A stretch of DNA of 64,000 nt. It comes from Tychonema sp. LEGE 06208. GTDB lineage: Bacteria; Cyanobacteriota; Cyanobacteriia; Cyanobacteriales; Microcoleaceae. The stretch spans positions 44,009 through 108,008 of the forward strand of contig NZ_JADEWT010000006.1 of NCBI RefSeq assembly GCF_015207505.1. Direction: 5' to 3'. The notes beneath the pieces were generated by a model, which was not told the origin of the DNA, made no database searches, and worked only from the letters and a program-made list of their open reading frames with translations. Below, piece after piece: positions 55,777 through 64,000 of the stretch (positions are counted from its first letter, which is position 1; each line of letters begins with the position of its first letter). Both the position numbers and the translations under genes were made by a program.

Positions 55777-57501
55777 ATGGAACGCCCTCAAATACAGAGT
55801 CAATCAACTGAGCCAGATTCTATGGATATTCGGGCTTTTACCGAGTTGGAAGAGTCTGAGCCTCAAGACCAACAAAACGCTCAACAAAACGCTCAACAAA
55901 AGCGAGCAAAACCATTAAAAAAATTGAAACAATCTACCTATGATGCAGCCGGGTACGTGCAGGGACCGCTCAAGTGGGCGATCGCCCTGACGGCTTCTCT
56001 GGGAGCCATTCTAGAAGTCATTGATACCAGCATTGTGAACGTTGCTTTAACAGATATGCAGGCGACATTAGGCGCAACCGTGACCGAAATTGCTTGGGTA
56101 GTAACGGGTTACGCGATCGCCAACGTTGTGATGATTCCGCTCTCAGCCTGGTTGGGGGACTTATTCGGCAAGAAAACCTACTTTGTCTTTTCCATGATCG
56201 GGTTCACAGCAGCCTCGATGTTATGCGGTTTATCCATCAACCTGCCGATGTTAGTGGTAGCTCGGATTCTTCAAGGCTTCTGCGGAGGCGGACTGTTGGC
56301 AAAAGCGCAAGCGATTCTGTTTGAAACTTTTCCCCCTGCGGAACAGGGATTAGCGCAGTCGGTGTTTGGGGTTGGGGTGATTGCAGGTCCGGCTATTGGT
56401 CCCACGCTAGGCGGCTATCTGACCGATACGTTAGGCTGGCGCTGGATTTTCTTTATCAATTTGCCAGTCGGCATTGTGGCTGTCATCATGGCGATCGTCT
56501 TTCTCCGACCAGACTCGAAGCAACACGGACGGAGCCAGCAGAAAGTAGACTGGACAGGAATTGTACTGCTGTGTATTGCGGTAGGTAGTTTGCAAGGATT
56601 TTTGGAAGAAGGGGAAAAAGAAAACTGGTTTGAATCCGGTTTCATTACGCTCCTGGCGTTTGTGGCGGTTGTGGGGCTGTTTCTGTTCATCTGGCGAGAA
56701 CTCAGCACCAAAGCACCAGCAGTTGACTTGCGGGTTCTGCGGCATAAATCCCTGGCAGCCGGTAGCCTTTACTCTGGTATTTTGGGCATGGGGTTGTACG
56801 GAGCCTTGTTTGCTGTACCGCTGTTTGCTCAAGGCGTGCTGCACTTTTCGGCAACGCAAACCGGATTTCTACTCGCTCCTGGAGCTTTAGCGTCCGCCAT
56901 CATAATGGTTTTATTGGGCAAAATTTCGACTAAGGTGGATGCCCGCATTTTAATTGCGCTGGGAGCCTGTGGAACGGCAGCCGTGATGTTTGAGCTGGCA
57001 AAAATCACGCCCCAAACCGGAACTGATAATTTGTTTTGGCCCCTAATCTGGCGCGGTGCAACTACGGTTTTGATGTTCCTGCCCCTAAGTTTGGCAACAT
57101 TGGGTTCCATCCCCAAAGAAGATGTATCGGCTGGCTCCGGCTTCTATAACTTGACTCGTCAGCTCGGCGGTAGTATTGGCATTGCCATTCTGACCTCATT
57201 GCTGGCTCAACGAGAGGCTTTTCATCGAGCCATTTTGTTGGCAAAGTTAACGCCTTACGATCCAGAAACAACGGAGCGGCTCAGTGCACTCATTGGTTTG
57301 TTTCAGAGTCGCGGTTCTGATGCCGCAACCGCCGAACAACAAGCCCTCGCCGCGCTCTCCCAATTAGTCAATACGCAGGCAGCCGTTCTATCCTACGCAG
57401 ACATTTTTCGCTTTGTCGGCATTGTCTTTCTCTGTTCGCTGCCATTGCTGCTGTTTCTCGGCAAGGGAGGCGCTGGAGCCAAAGTACCTGCTGCTCACTA
57501 A
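55777..57501 (+). CDS. MFS multidrug efflux transporter, DHA2 (EmrB/QacA) type
   Basis: This 574-residue proton-driven exporter has about 14 membrane helices. The first helix carries LGAILEVIDTSIVNVALTDM, the DHA2 motif D1. GDLFGKKTYF is motif A and GPAIGPTLGGYLTD is motif C. A hydrophilic N-terminus of about 50 residues (with AQQNAQQ repeats) is unusual. Base composition looks more GC-rich than neighbouring genes, and the flanking DNA contains gene debris, which suggests acquisition. No EmrA-type adaptor is nearby. Confidence 0.92.
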   Translation: MERPQIQSQSTEPDSMDIRAFTELEESEPQDQQNAQQNAQQKRAKPLKKLKQSTYDAAGYVQGPLKWAIALTASLGAILEVIDTSIVNVALTDMQATLGATVTEIAWVVTGYAIANVVMIPLSAWLGDLFGKKTYFVFSMIGFTAASMLCGLSINLPMLVVARILQGFCGGGLLAKAQAILFETFPPAEQGLAQSVFGVGVIAGPAIGPTLGGYLTDTLGWRWIFFINLPVGIVAVIMAIVFLRPDSKQHGRSQQKVDWTGIVLLCIAVGSLQGFLEEGEKENWFESGFITLLAFVAVVGLFLFIWRELSTKAPAVDLRVLRHKSLAAGSLYSGILGMGLYGALFAVPLFAQGVLHFSATQTGFLLAPGALASAIIMVLLGKISTKVDARILIALGACGTAAVMFELAKITPQTGTDNLFWPLIWRGATTVLMFLPLSLATLGSIPKEDVSAGSGFYNLTRQLGGSIGIAILTSLLAQREAFHRAILLAKLTPYDPETTERLSALIGLFQSRGSDAATAEQQALAALSQLVNTQAAVLSYADIFRFVGIVFLCSLPLLLFLGKGGAGAKVPAAH

Positions 57502-57528
57502 TTGCTTGATTTTAAGCAAAGTGCTGTA

Positions 57529-57875
57529 TCAATTCCACTTGTACCGTCAGGTGATTGTTGATTGTTGATTGTTGATTGTTGACTGTTGACTGTTGACTGT
57601 TGACTGTTAGTTGTTAGTTGTTAGTTGTTAGTTGTTAGTTGTTATTGGGAATTGAGAATTGGAAATGGGGAATTCGTAGCAAGTAACCAATAACCAATAA
57701 CCAATAACCAATAACCAATAACCAATAACCAATAACCAATAACCAATAACCAATAACCAATAACCAATAACTAATAACCAATAACCAATAACCAATAACC
57801 AATAACCAACAACCAATAACTAATAACCAATAACCAATAACTACTGACTACTGACCACTGACTACTGACTACTGA
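57529..57875. repeat. Heptamer arrays with shortened core 2
   Basis: GATTGTT/GACTGTT units, then TTAGTTG units, a shortened core 2 (TTATTGGGAATTGAGAATTG to AATTCGTAGCAAG, about 57642-57684), then some 19 TAACCAA units and a short CTGACTA tail. The start (ATCAATTCCACTTGTACC) weakly resembles the end of core 1. Confidence 0.9.
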
Positions 57876-59534
57876 CTACTTATTCCCTTGAATGAAAGTT
57901 TGCACGACTGCATTAGTTTCTGGGGGAATTTCTGTTATTAGGCGCACCGGAATTGCGTTTGTTGAGGCAAATTGCGCGTATTCTGGGGTTAAAAAGATAG
58001 CATATTTGTCGGCTTCTGCTGTTAGTTGAGCGGCCATTGCCAAACTGATAACTTTAATATAATTGCGTATGCTCGCGGCTTGGTCGCCGACAAGTTCATC
58101 GCCGGTAATTACTGTGCTCGGCCTCCCAACTTGGTCTAAGGTTGTACTCGGATCTTTGACGCTTAAGTGGGTTCCTCCTACAAATCCGACTAGCCATTTG
58201 GGTGAGGGAATTTTTGGGAAGCCGGCAATTTGTTCGACTAAGGCGGGTGTTGTTTTGTCTGCTGAAGATGCTACTATTAATGTGGGAATCTTAATTTTAC
58301 TTAAGCCTGTTTCTCCAAATAGTAATGATGTTGTGGGATTCATGACGATCGCCCTTTTAATCCTCGCATCCCGCAATTGATACCGTTCTTCGGGCAATCC
58401 CGCCGCCGCGCACTGAATCCCTTCGCCCAAGCTAAACCCAATCAAATCGCCCTGACAGCGCTGTTTGAGCCCGCTCAATTGCAGTTCGGCACCCGCTACG
58501 GACAAGGCTGTGGCGCCGCCGAAGGAATAGCCAACTATCATCGATCGGTCGATCGCGATTTTCCCCCGTAAGTTATCATCAGTTTGGTTCAATTTTGCTA
58601 GTTCGTCGAGCACAAAACTGATGTCTTTGGGACGCTCTAAAAACTCTTGAGGAGCTAATAACCGAGACTTACCCGCAATCGCAGCATTGGTGTTCGTTTC
58701 GTTGCTTCCCGGATGTTCTAAAGCAGCCACCACATAGCCGTAAGACGCTAAATGCTCGGCCAAATAGCGCAAATCCGTGCGGACAGAACCCAAACCGTGA
58801 GAAAAGACGATCGTTGGTTTGTCAGCCGTCGCAGCTTTCGACCAGTAGACATCAACCGGAATGCGCCGATTGCGGGCGCTGTCGTTCAAATCTAGCTTCA
58901 ATACCTGCACCGAATTGGGGCCCGGTAGGCTAGGGTCGAAAGGCAGGTTAAGCGCCGGTTTAACGGCTGCTAACTGAGGTGCGATCGCCGCCATAAACCG
59001 CTGAGTTTGCCAAAAACCCGCGTTCAAATTTCCCAAAACCGAGAAAGCTCGATCGAGATCCACGACTACCCGCGAGCTCGGATAAGATTCTATAAAACTC
59101 AGTACCGATAAGCCTTCCGGCGCGTTCGCACCCAACACCAAAGCCGCTCGCAGCGCTTCGACACCAGCACCGTCGCGCCTCGGTATGACTGTCGTCAAAT
59201 CAGTCAGGATCGCACTCCCGATGCGCGTATTTAGCAAGTTGCTCAAACCGACTACATTGAGGGGAATTTTCGCTGTTAGCGCGCCAAAAATTTGACCGCG
59301 CTGTGAGTCAGACAGCAAATCGGCGTATGTTTGCAGTTTTTTGGGTACTTTTCCGGTTTTTGCGAGTTCGCGCAAATCCGCAACCGATATTGACGATTCT
59401 AAAATACCTTTGCGGAGAACAACGGTTTCTGCAGCTTTTGCAGAGGATGTGACGCTGCTGAAAGTGCCGATCGCGATCGCGCTACAAACACTCACCATTG
59501 ACGAAAACCATCTGAAATGGGGTCTAATGCTCAT
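57876..59534 (-). CDS. Exported alpha/beta hydrolase with DUF1400 domain
   Basis: This 552-residue protein has a signal peptide (MVSVCSAIAIGTFSSVTSSA), an N-terminal DUF1400 domain (about 40-170: ILESSISVADLRELAKTGKV, LQTYADLLSDSQR) and an alpha/beta hydrolase domain. The oxyanion part is VFSHGLGSVRTDLRYLAEHL, and the nucleophile elbow is VGYSFGGATALS with Ser. GGTHLSVKD could hold the catalytic His. This two-domain layout is typical of cyanobacterial dienelactone-hydrolase/lipase-like proteins. The substrate is unknown. The ATG at 59534 is chosen to place the signal peptide at the N-terminus. Confidence 0.88.
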   Translation of the reverse strand: MSIRPHFRWFSSMVSVCSAIAIGTFSSVTSSAKAAETVVLRKGILESSISVADLRELAKTGKVPKKLQTYADLLSDSQRGQIFGALTAKIPLNVVGLSNLLNTRIGSAILTDLTTVIPRRDGAGVEALRAALVLGANAPEGLSVLSFIESYPSSRVVVDLDRAFSVLGNLNAGFWQTQRFMAAIAPQLAAVKPALNLPFDPSLPGPNSVQVLKLDLNDSARNRRIPVDVYWSKAATADKPTIVFSHGLGSVRTDLRYLAEHLASYGYVVAALEHPGSNETNTNAAIAGKSRLLAPQEFLERPKDISFVLDELAKLNQTDDNLRGKIAIDRSMIVGYSFGGATALSVAGAELQLSGLKQRCQGDLIGFSLGEGIQCAAAGLPEERYQLRDARIKRAIVMNPTTSLLFGETGLSKIKIPTLIVASSADKTTPALVEQIAGFPKIPSPKWLVGFVGGTHLSVKDPSTTLDQVGRPSTVITGDELVGDQAASIRNYIKVISLAMAAQLTAEADKYAIFLTPEYAQFASTNAIPVRLITEIPPETNAVVQTFIQGNK

Positions 59535-59549
59535 TTTTATTTGATTCAA

Positions 59550-59956
59550 CTAGAAACAATATCACTATATTCTCAGAAGTCTCTCAGATACCGAAAAATT
59601 GCCTCAGATGTCGAGAAATTGTGCTGAAGTCCGCTCTAATTTTTGTATAATTTTTTGTATTAGTGCGATCGGCTTTGCTCGAAGGGCTTCCATCACCGAA
59701 AGCCAGCGAGGACGATCGCACAGCGTTAAGGCCAAACACAGATGATCCCATTACACTAGACCTTTTGTACTCAATCGCACACAAGATCGAAAGCATCTGC
59801 GTCCATCAGTATTTATCAGCTTAAAATCTGCGGTTAACCGGCTCTATAGAATATTTATCCAACTCAAGTATACTTTGCTTGTCGCTGCTAATTCCATACA
59901 CTTGATATCGGCCAGCAAGCGAGAGTAAATCCGCTGTAAAAATAGACTCTCTTGCA
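59550..59956. other. Intergenic region without recognised gene
   Basis: Scattered GCGATCGC-like sites and short imperfect repeats (TAAAATCTGCGGTTAACC near 59821, matching the hairpin at 59957). No convincing gene is seen. Confidence 0.5.
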
Positions 59957-60004
59957 TTTTAACCGCAGATGAATGCAGGTCGATCAGACGATCTGCAGTT
60001 AAAA
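59957..60004 (-). terminator. Hairpin downstream of the antiporter-USP gene
   Basis: TTTTAACCGCAGAT (59957-59970) and ATCTGCAGTTAAAA (59991-60004) match at 13 of 14 positions with a 20-base loop, directly beyond the stop of the minus-strand gene. Confidence 0.55.
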
Positions 60005-60010
60005 TATTAC

Positions 60011-62014
60011 TTAAGATTTAGGGAAATAAACCACAAGCATCGAAAGATCTTGATGAGCGCGGGCGATCGATTCCGGTTCTTTAAGAGTTCCCGGTTGTTC
60101 CCACAAATTCTGCGACTGATAAATTGTTGGTAAAATCAGCAAATCATGTTCTAACAACTGCTGCGAAACCTGCTTGACAAAATTTCCCCGCACCCGATTT
60201 ATCGGTATCTCAGAAAGAATTTCTATCTTAGTGGCACTTTTGTTAGCTTGTTCGCGTTTTGTCGCCACCAACAATACTTGTAAACTCGCCTTAAGTTCCT
60301 GGGCCAAACTCTTAGCAATATCCACGGTTTCCGCAAATCCAAACCGAGTCAAATCGCTGTCAGTTATCGCTAAAATAACTCTGGCTGTATTTTGGATAGG
60401 ATGGGGAAATCGAGCAATCAGTACCGGTACGGGCGATCGCCTCACTATATTATCAATGATGCTGCCAAAAAAATTGTCGCGAGTCGTGGAAAATCCCTTC
60501 CAACCGCAAACAATTAAACTAGCCTCGCGTTCGGTTGCGCTCCGCAGAATTCCGCGATCGATCGCATCATCTATCCTCGCGATCGGTTCCACCGCACAAT
60601 CAGCGGCGTTAGCGACAGTTTCCGCAGCCCTCAAAAGTTGAGTTTGCTGCATTTTCTGTGCCGGCGAAATTGGTTCCCCGCGATCGGACAAAATATGCAG
60701 AGGTAGCAAAATTCCCTGGGATGTTTTAGCTAAAATCAAAGCCAAACGCAGCAAATTATCTTCCGTATTCGGGTTAGCAACAGGTACTAAAACTCGATCT
60801 CCCCATGAATGCTTTCCCGAAGTAGCAGCCGGTAAACTTGACTCCGGCTCCTGCATTTGTTGACCCCACCGAGATACAATCCAAGGAGAAGCGACACAAG
60901 TTACTAAAATCATGAAAATGATCCCGTTCACCACTACGCGATCGACCAATTCAATGTTAAAAGCAACCGTAATTGCAGCCAAAGTAGAAGCAGCTTGAGC
61001 AGCAGAAAGACCAAACATTACCATAATGTTGGGAAACTTAAAACCAAAGATTTTCCCCGGTATCCAAGCTGCCAAAAACTTGCTCACCAATTCTGCTAAA
61101 ATTATCACCCCCGCCACCAACAAAGACTGCGGCTGCTTCACCAAAATTAGCGGATCGATCAACATCCCCACAGAAATCAGAAAAAACGGCACAAACAGCG
61201 TATTCCCAATAAACTCAATCCGATTCATCAGCGGACTCATTTTGGGGATGATTTGAGTAATGGCAATTCCCGATAAAAACGCACCAATAATTGGCTCAAT
61301 TTGAATCATTTCGGCTGCGTAAGAAACCAAAAACAGCGTAGCCAGTACAAACATAAATTCGGCGTTTTCGTCGTGACCAAATTTCTTAAAAAACCAGCGG
61401 CCGATTTTGGGGACTCCCCACAAAGTAGCAAAAGTGTAAATAGCAAGAGATGGAATTAGAAACAGCCAAAAATCGAGAGTCAGATTTCCTTTGTGAGCTT
61501 TAACAACAATTGCCAGCACCAACAGTCCCAAGACATTTGTAATTAAAGTCCCGCCCAAAGTCGCAGTAATAGTCTGAGTTCGCATCAATCCCAATTTTGT
61601 CAAAATTGGTAGGGCTAAAAGCGTGTGGGTAGCTAAACAAGAAGCGACTAAAATTGAAGCAAGCAAGCTATACCCCAACAGCAGCATTGCTCCAGTCCCC
61701 AATATCATCGGTAGGGCAAAAGTAGCCAGGCCAAATATGATAGCTTTGTCAGCATTTAGTTTGAGGTCATCAAGGCTAGTTTCCAGTCCCGCTAGGAACA
61801 TCAAAAACAGCAATCCTACAGTACCTAACAAAACAATAGTAGCGTCTCGTTGCAGCAAATTGAGACCGTTGGGGCCGACAATTACGCCAGCAATAATCAA
61901 ACCGACTATTCCCGGCAATCGCAAGCGCTCAAATACTAGAGGGGCGATTAGCATGATTGCTAAAAGAACCAGAAAAACGGGAACTGGAGCGGTAATTGGC
62001 CCGGAAGCTAGCAT
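60011..62014 (-). CDS. CPA2-type cation:proton antiporter with USP domain
   Basis: This 667-residue membrane protein has about 12 helices (1-395) of the KefB/NapA-like CPA2 family, including PGIVGLIIAGVIVGPNGLNL, FLAGLETSLDDLKL, SCLATHTLLALPIL and EPIIGAFLSGIAI. The C-terminal part (about 415-667) carries universal-stress-protein-like domains (VLVPVANPNTEDNLLRLALI, VCGWKGFSTTRDNFFGSIID, RRSPVPVLI) instead of the usual RCK domain. It probably exchanges Na+ or K+ for H+, with nucleotide-type control through USP (inference). A hairpin follows the stop. Confidence 0.92.
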   Translation of the reverse strand: MLASGPITAPVPVFLVLLAIMLIAPLVFERLRLPGIVGLIIAGVIVGPNGLNLLQRDATIVLLGTVGLLFLMFLAGLETSLDDLKLNADKAIIFGLATFALPMILGTGAMLLLGYSLLASILVASCLATHTLLALPILTKLGLMRTQTITATLGGTLITNVLGLLVLAIVVKAHKGNLTLDFWLFLIPSLAIYTFATLWGVPKIGRWFFKKFGHDENAEFMFVLATLFLVSYAAEMIQIEPIIGAFLSGIAITQIIPKMSPLMNRIEFIGNTLFVPFFLISVGMLIDPLILVKQPQSLLVAGVIILAELVSKFLAAWIPGKIFGFKFPNIMVMFGLSAAQAASTLAAITVAFNIELVDRVVVNGIIFMILVTCVASPWIVSRWGQQMQEPESSLPAATSGKHSWGDRVLVPVANPNTEDNLLRLALILAKTSQGILLPLHILSDRGEPISPAQKMQQTQLLRAAETVANAADCAVEPIARIDDAIDRGILRSATEREASLIVCGWKGFSTTRDNFFGSIIDNIVRRSPVPVLIARFPHPIQNTARVILAITDSDLTRFGFAETVDIAKSLAQELKASLQVLLVATKREQANKSATKIEILSEIPINRVRGNFVKQVSQQLLEHDLLILPTIYQSQNLWEQPGTLKEPESIARAHQDLSMLVVYFPKS

Positions 62015-62171
62015 AAATTTTTATCCTACATATTCGCACAGAATTGCTACTAATTTTTCCCTAAAAACTCTAAATATTTATCAATCTAAAGAGGGATTTT
62101 GGAAAAATTGCAGTTGTTATTGTTGATAACTACAATTGACCGGAATTGACTCGGTTTTTTAGCAAAATATC

Positions 62172-62233
62172 GGTTTGTAGTGAGGACTTTAGTCTTTATC
62201 TAAATCCAAGGACTTTAGTCCTCACTACAAACC
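62172..62233. terminator. Long hairpin, GTTTGTAGTGAGGACTTTAG family (copy 2)
   Basis: GGTTTGTAGTGAGGAC on the left (62172-62187) and its complement ending at 62233 form the stem, with an imperfect inner part. It abuts the amidase stop codon (62233-62235). Same family as 27618-27681. Confidence 0.75.
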
Positions 62234-63630
62234 TATTGAAAATTCAAAACTGGGAAAGGTTTTGCTGCTTCCATCTGCGCCGCCAAAGCAATTAAAGTTG
62301 CTTCCGCTGCCGGCCGCCCGATAATTTGAATGCCCACGGGTAAACCGTTATCATCTAAAATTGCCGGAAGTGCGATCGCAGGCAAACCGCTAGCATTAAA
62401 TGGCGGACAAGGAGCAACCCAATTAATAATCCGCTGCAAAGTTTCCTCACAACTCAAATCAGCCCACTCGCCGATGCCAATTGGCGAGTGCATATAAGTC
62501 GGTAAAACTAAGACATCAAAATTTTCAAAGAATCCCACAATCCGCCGTGAAATAACCTGCATTTGATTCACCGCCCGCAGATATTCTCCCGCAGAAACAG
62601 TTCTTTCCAACAACCAGCGATTCATCGGTTCCAAAACTTTGCTGGGAATGCCGCTTGCACCCGCCCCAGACTGCCAAATTACTGTAAAGGGTTCGATTAA
62701 ACCCGTAAAATCAGGGCATCCCGGTTCGACATCGTGACCCAAATCTGCCAATAATTTTACGGTATCGAGCACCGCTTGCTGACACACAGGCGCTGCCTCA
62801 CCGACGGGAGCAATATTGGTAGAAAAAGCAATTCGCAGCTTGCCCAATTTTTCACTGGCAGACTCTAGAAACGTGGGATTTGGGTCTGGTAGCCAGTACG
62901 GATCGCCGGTTGTGTACCCTGACATTACATCCAAAAGTGCGGCCGCGTCAGCCACGGTACGCGCTAGAGGGCCGTTGGCAGAAATGCCGCTTAGGTAGTC
63001 TCCGACTGGTGCCCAGGAAACTCGCCCGCGCGATGGTTTGATGCCGACTAAACCGCAGGCGGAAGCTGGGCCTCGGATCGAACCGCCGCCGTCTGAACCT
63101 TGGGCGATCGCGCACAAACCGGCCGCTACAGCCGCTGCTGAGCCGCCGCTGGAACCTCCGGGCGTGTAGCCTAAATTCCAGGGATTGCGCGCGGGTCGGA
63201 AACCTGGGGGCTCGGTGTAAGGCAATGAGCCTATTTGAGAGGTTGCTGTTTTGCCCAGAATGTTAAATCCGGCTGCTTTGATCCGCCAGACTACTGACTC
63301 GTTGTAGGGAGATATGTTACCGTGCAGTGCCTGAACTCCGTAAGTACAGGGAATGTCGGCAACTGGTGTCAAGTCTTTGATGGCGATCGGCACTCCGAAA
63401 AACGGTGGCAATTCCTCTGACTTGTTTAAGCCTGCTAGGTGTTCGGTTTGCGCTGTCGCTAGTTCGATCGCCCGATCGGCCGTTACTGTAAAATAACTAC
63501 CAAGCTGATGGTTTAATCGATCGATCCGTTCCAAGTACAGATTTACAATTTCTAGAGGCGATACTTCCCGATCGCGGATCGACTTCGCTAATTCCAGGGC
63601 TGGAGTAAAAGCCCGATCGACAGAATTCAT
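62233..63630 (-). CDS. Amidase-signature family hydrolase
   Basis: This 465-residue amidase-signature enzyme hydrolyses a carboxamide. The catalytic Lys is in PIAIKDL, and the Gly/Ser motif [20 protein letters not shown] carries the cis-Ser, followed by [20 protein letters not shown] with the nucleophile Ser. The C-terminus has [20 protein letters not shown]. It resembles GatA, but the genuine subunit is usually conserved with GatB/C elsewhere, and this looks like a general amidase; the substrate is unknown. Confidence 0.92.
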   Translation of the reverse strand: MNSVDRAFTPALELAKSIRDREVSPLEIVNLYLERIDRLNHQLGSYFTVTADRAIELATAQTEHLAGLNKSEELPPFFGVPIAIKDLTPVADIPCTYGVQALHGNISPYNESVVWRIKAAGFNILGKTATSQIGSLPYTEPPGFRPARNPWNLGYTPGGSSGGSAAAVAAGLCAIAQGSDGGGSIRGPASACGLVGIKPSRGRVSWAPVGDYLSGISANGPLARTVADAAALLDVMSGYTTGDPYWLPDPNPTFLESASEKLGKLRIAFSTNIAPVGEAAPVCQQAVLDTVKLLADLGHDVEPGCPDFTGLIEPFTVIWQSGAGASGIPSKVLEPMNRWLLERTVSAGEYLRAVNQMQVISRRIVGFFENFDVLVLPTYMHSPIGIGEWADLSCEETLQRIINWVAPCPPFNASGLPAIALPAILDDNGLPVGIQIIGRPAAEATLIALAAQMEAAKPFPVLNFQ

Positions 63631-63937
63631 CGGTTTAAGTCCTTAACGGCTTTATTGAGTATCAATTTATACTTACTTGGCAGGTAAAAATGTGGGCTGG
63701 AAAAAAATATTTCCCATGTCAAAAATCCATATTCGATAGTAGCTCGATTTGACTCGCATCCTGCAAGGGGCAGAATATTTCCTTACGGGTGCAACGCCGT
63801 GTGCTCTTCTTTTGGGATAGACTGATCGGAATAGTCCAGCTTTTGTGCAAGAGACGCTCTTCGGGCGATCGGCATTGTGCCACTTCCACAAATCCTCTGT
63901 TCGAGTCAGCCTTCTCAGCAAACCAAGGTAGCGCATA
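63631..63937. other. Divergent intergenic region
   Basis: These 307 bases separate the amidase from a rightward gene and should hold both promoters. No repeat array, hairpin or credible gene is visible. Minus-strand frames here lack any recognisable protein features. Confidence 0.45.
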
Positions 63938-64000
63938 TGACACAACAGCACCCGCCAGCACCTCGCCCGCCCCTACCCGGAGCACCCCCACCTCCAGGGC
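63938..64000 (+). CDS. 5' end of a gene with Pro-rich N-terminus
   Basis: An ATG at 63938, preceded by AAGG 9 bases upstream, opens a frame reading MTQQHPPAPRPPLPGAPPPP and on to the window edge. Only 21 codons are visible. The proline-rich start suggests a flexible leader of a larger protein. Product unknown. Confidence 0.5.

Noticed and set aside
57628..57816. Frame encoding repeated VIGYWLL units that looks like a membrane protein
   Set aside because: It is a translation of the TAACCAA heptamer array and has no other protein features.
59584..59796. 70-residue minus-strand frame
   Set aside because: Ser/Arg-rich with no motif; looks like translated intergenic DNA.
63673..63991. Two overlapping minus-strand frames at the right edge
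   Set aside because: No conserved motif, odd Arg/Cys-rich composition, and they overlap the more convincing plus-strand start at 63938.

Overview
The window looks like chromosome from a filamentous cyanobacterium, probably a Microcoleus/Oscillatoria-type (non-heterocystous) species. The evidence is the very frequent HIP1 octamer GCGATCGC, the long intergenic arrays of heptanucleotide repeats typical of filamentous cyanobacteria, and typical cyanobacterial proteins: a homologue of the Nostoc bacterial dynamin BDLP, a truncated KdpD, plastoquinone-type UbiA, SagB/ThcOx, and Ser/Thr kinases with TPR tails. The genus is an inference. I found no rRNA, tRNA, CRISPR array or intact insertion sequence.

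Layout. 0-1.1 kb: cupin fragment and methyltransferase. 2.1-11.3 kb (minus strand): a potassium/cation block, read as RCK_C-like protein, kdpA, kdpB, a Uma2 gene, a small KdpF/KdpG-like protein, kdpC, a kinase-less kdpD, then an NhaP-type antiporter. A histidine kinase/response regulator pair (11.8-13.6 kb) diverges from it and could supply the missing two-component function (inference). 13.9-19 kb: GH116 glycosidase, Uma2, gamma carbonic anhydrase, a cyanobacterial zinc-ribbon protein and a VOC protein. 19.2-22.9 kb: a metal module of P1B ATPase behind an SmtB-type operator, a His-rich permease and a VKOR-thioredoxin fusion. 23-34.4 kb: housekeeping and envelope genes (C-terminal processing protease, pseudouridine synthase, WecB-type epimerase, TPM protein, secreted thioredoxin-like protein, SLOG protein, PPC protein, UbiA, Ppx/GppA). 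34.6-41.2 kb: SelO and two paralogous Ser/Thr kinase-TPR proteins, one of which has lost its catalytic residues. 41.6-46.2 kb: a broken MazF-type toxin locus, mnmE, SagB/ThcOx oxidoreductase and a pentapeptide protein. 46.4-51.8 kb: a small membrane protein, two dynamin-like GTPases translationally coupled to each other, and a convergent membrane-anchored EEP-family phosphoesterase. 52-63.6 kb: VOC, ilvC, a TetR/MFS efflux pair, a DUF1400 hydrolase, a CPA2-type antiporter with a USP tail, and an amidase. A proline-rich gene runs off the right edge.

The strongest structure not explained by genes is the repeat system. Heptamer arrays occur in many intergenic gaps. Several are embedded in composite elements with conserved non-heptameric cores. 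One core is seen three times (11.5, 13.7, 23.0 kb). A second is also seen three times (34.5 kb inverted, 38.8 kb, 57.6 kb). A related GA-rich repeat has apparently entered the reading frame of the GH116 gene. The other notable points are the kinase/pseudokinase pair, the dynamin operon, the kinase-less Kdp operon and the paralogous thioredoxin modules.
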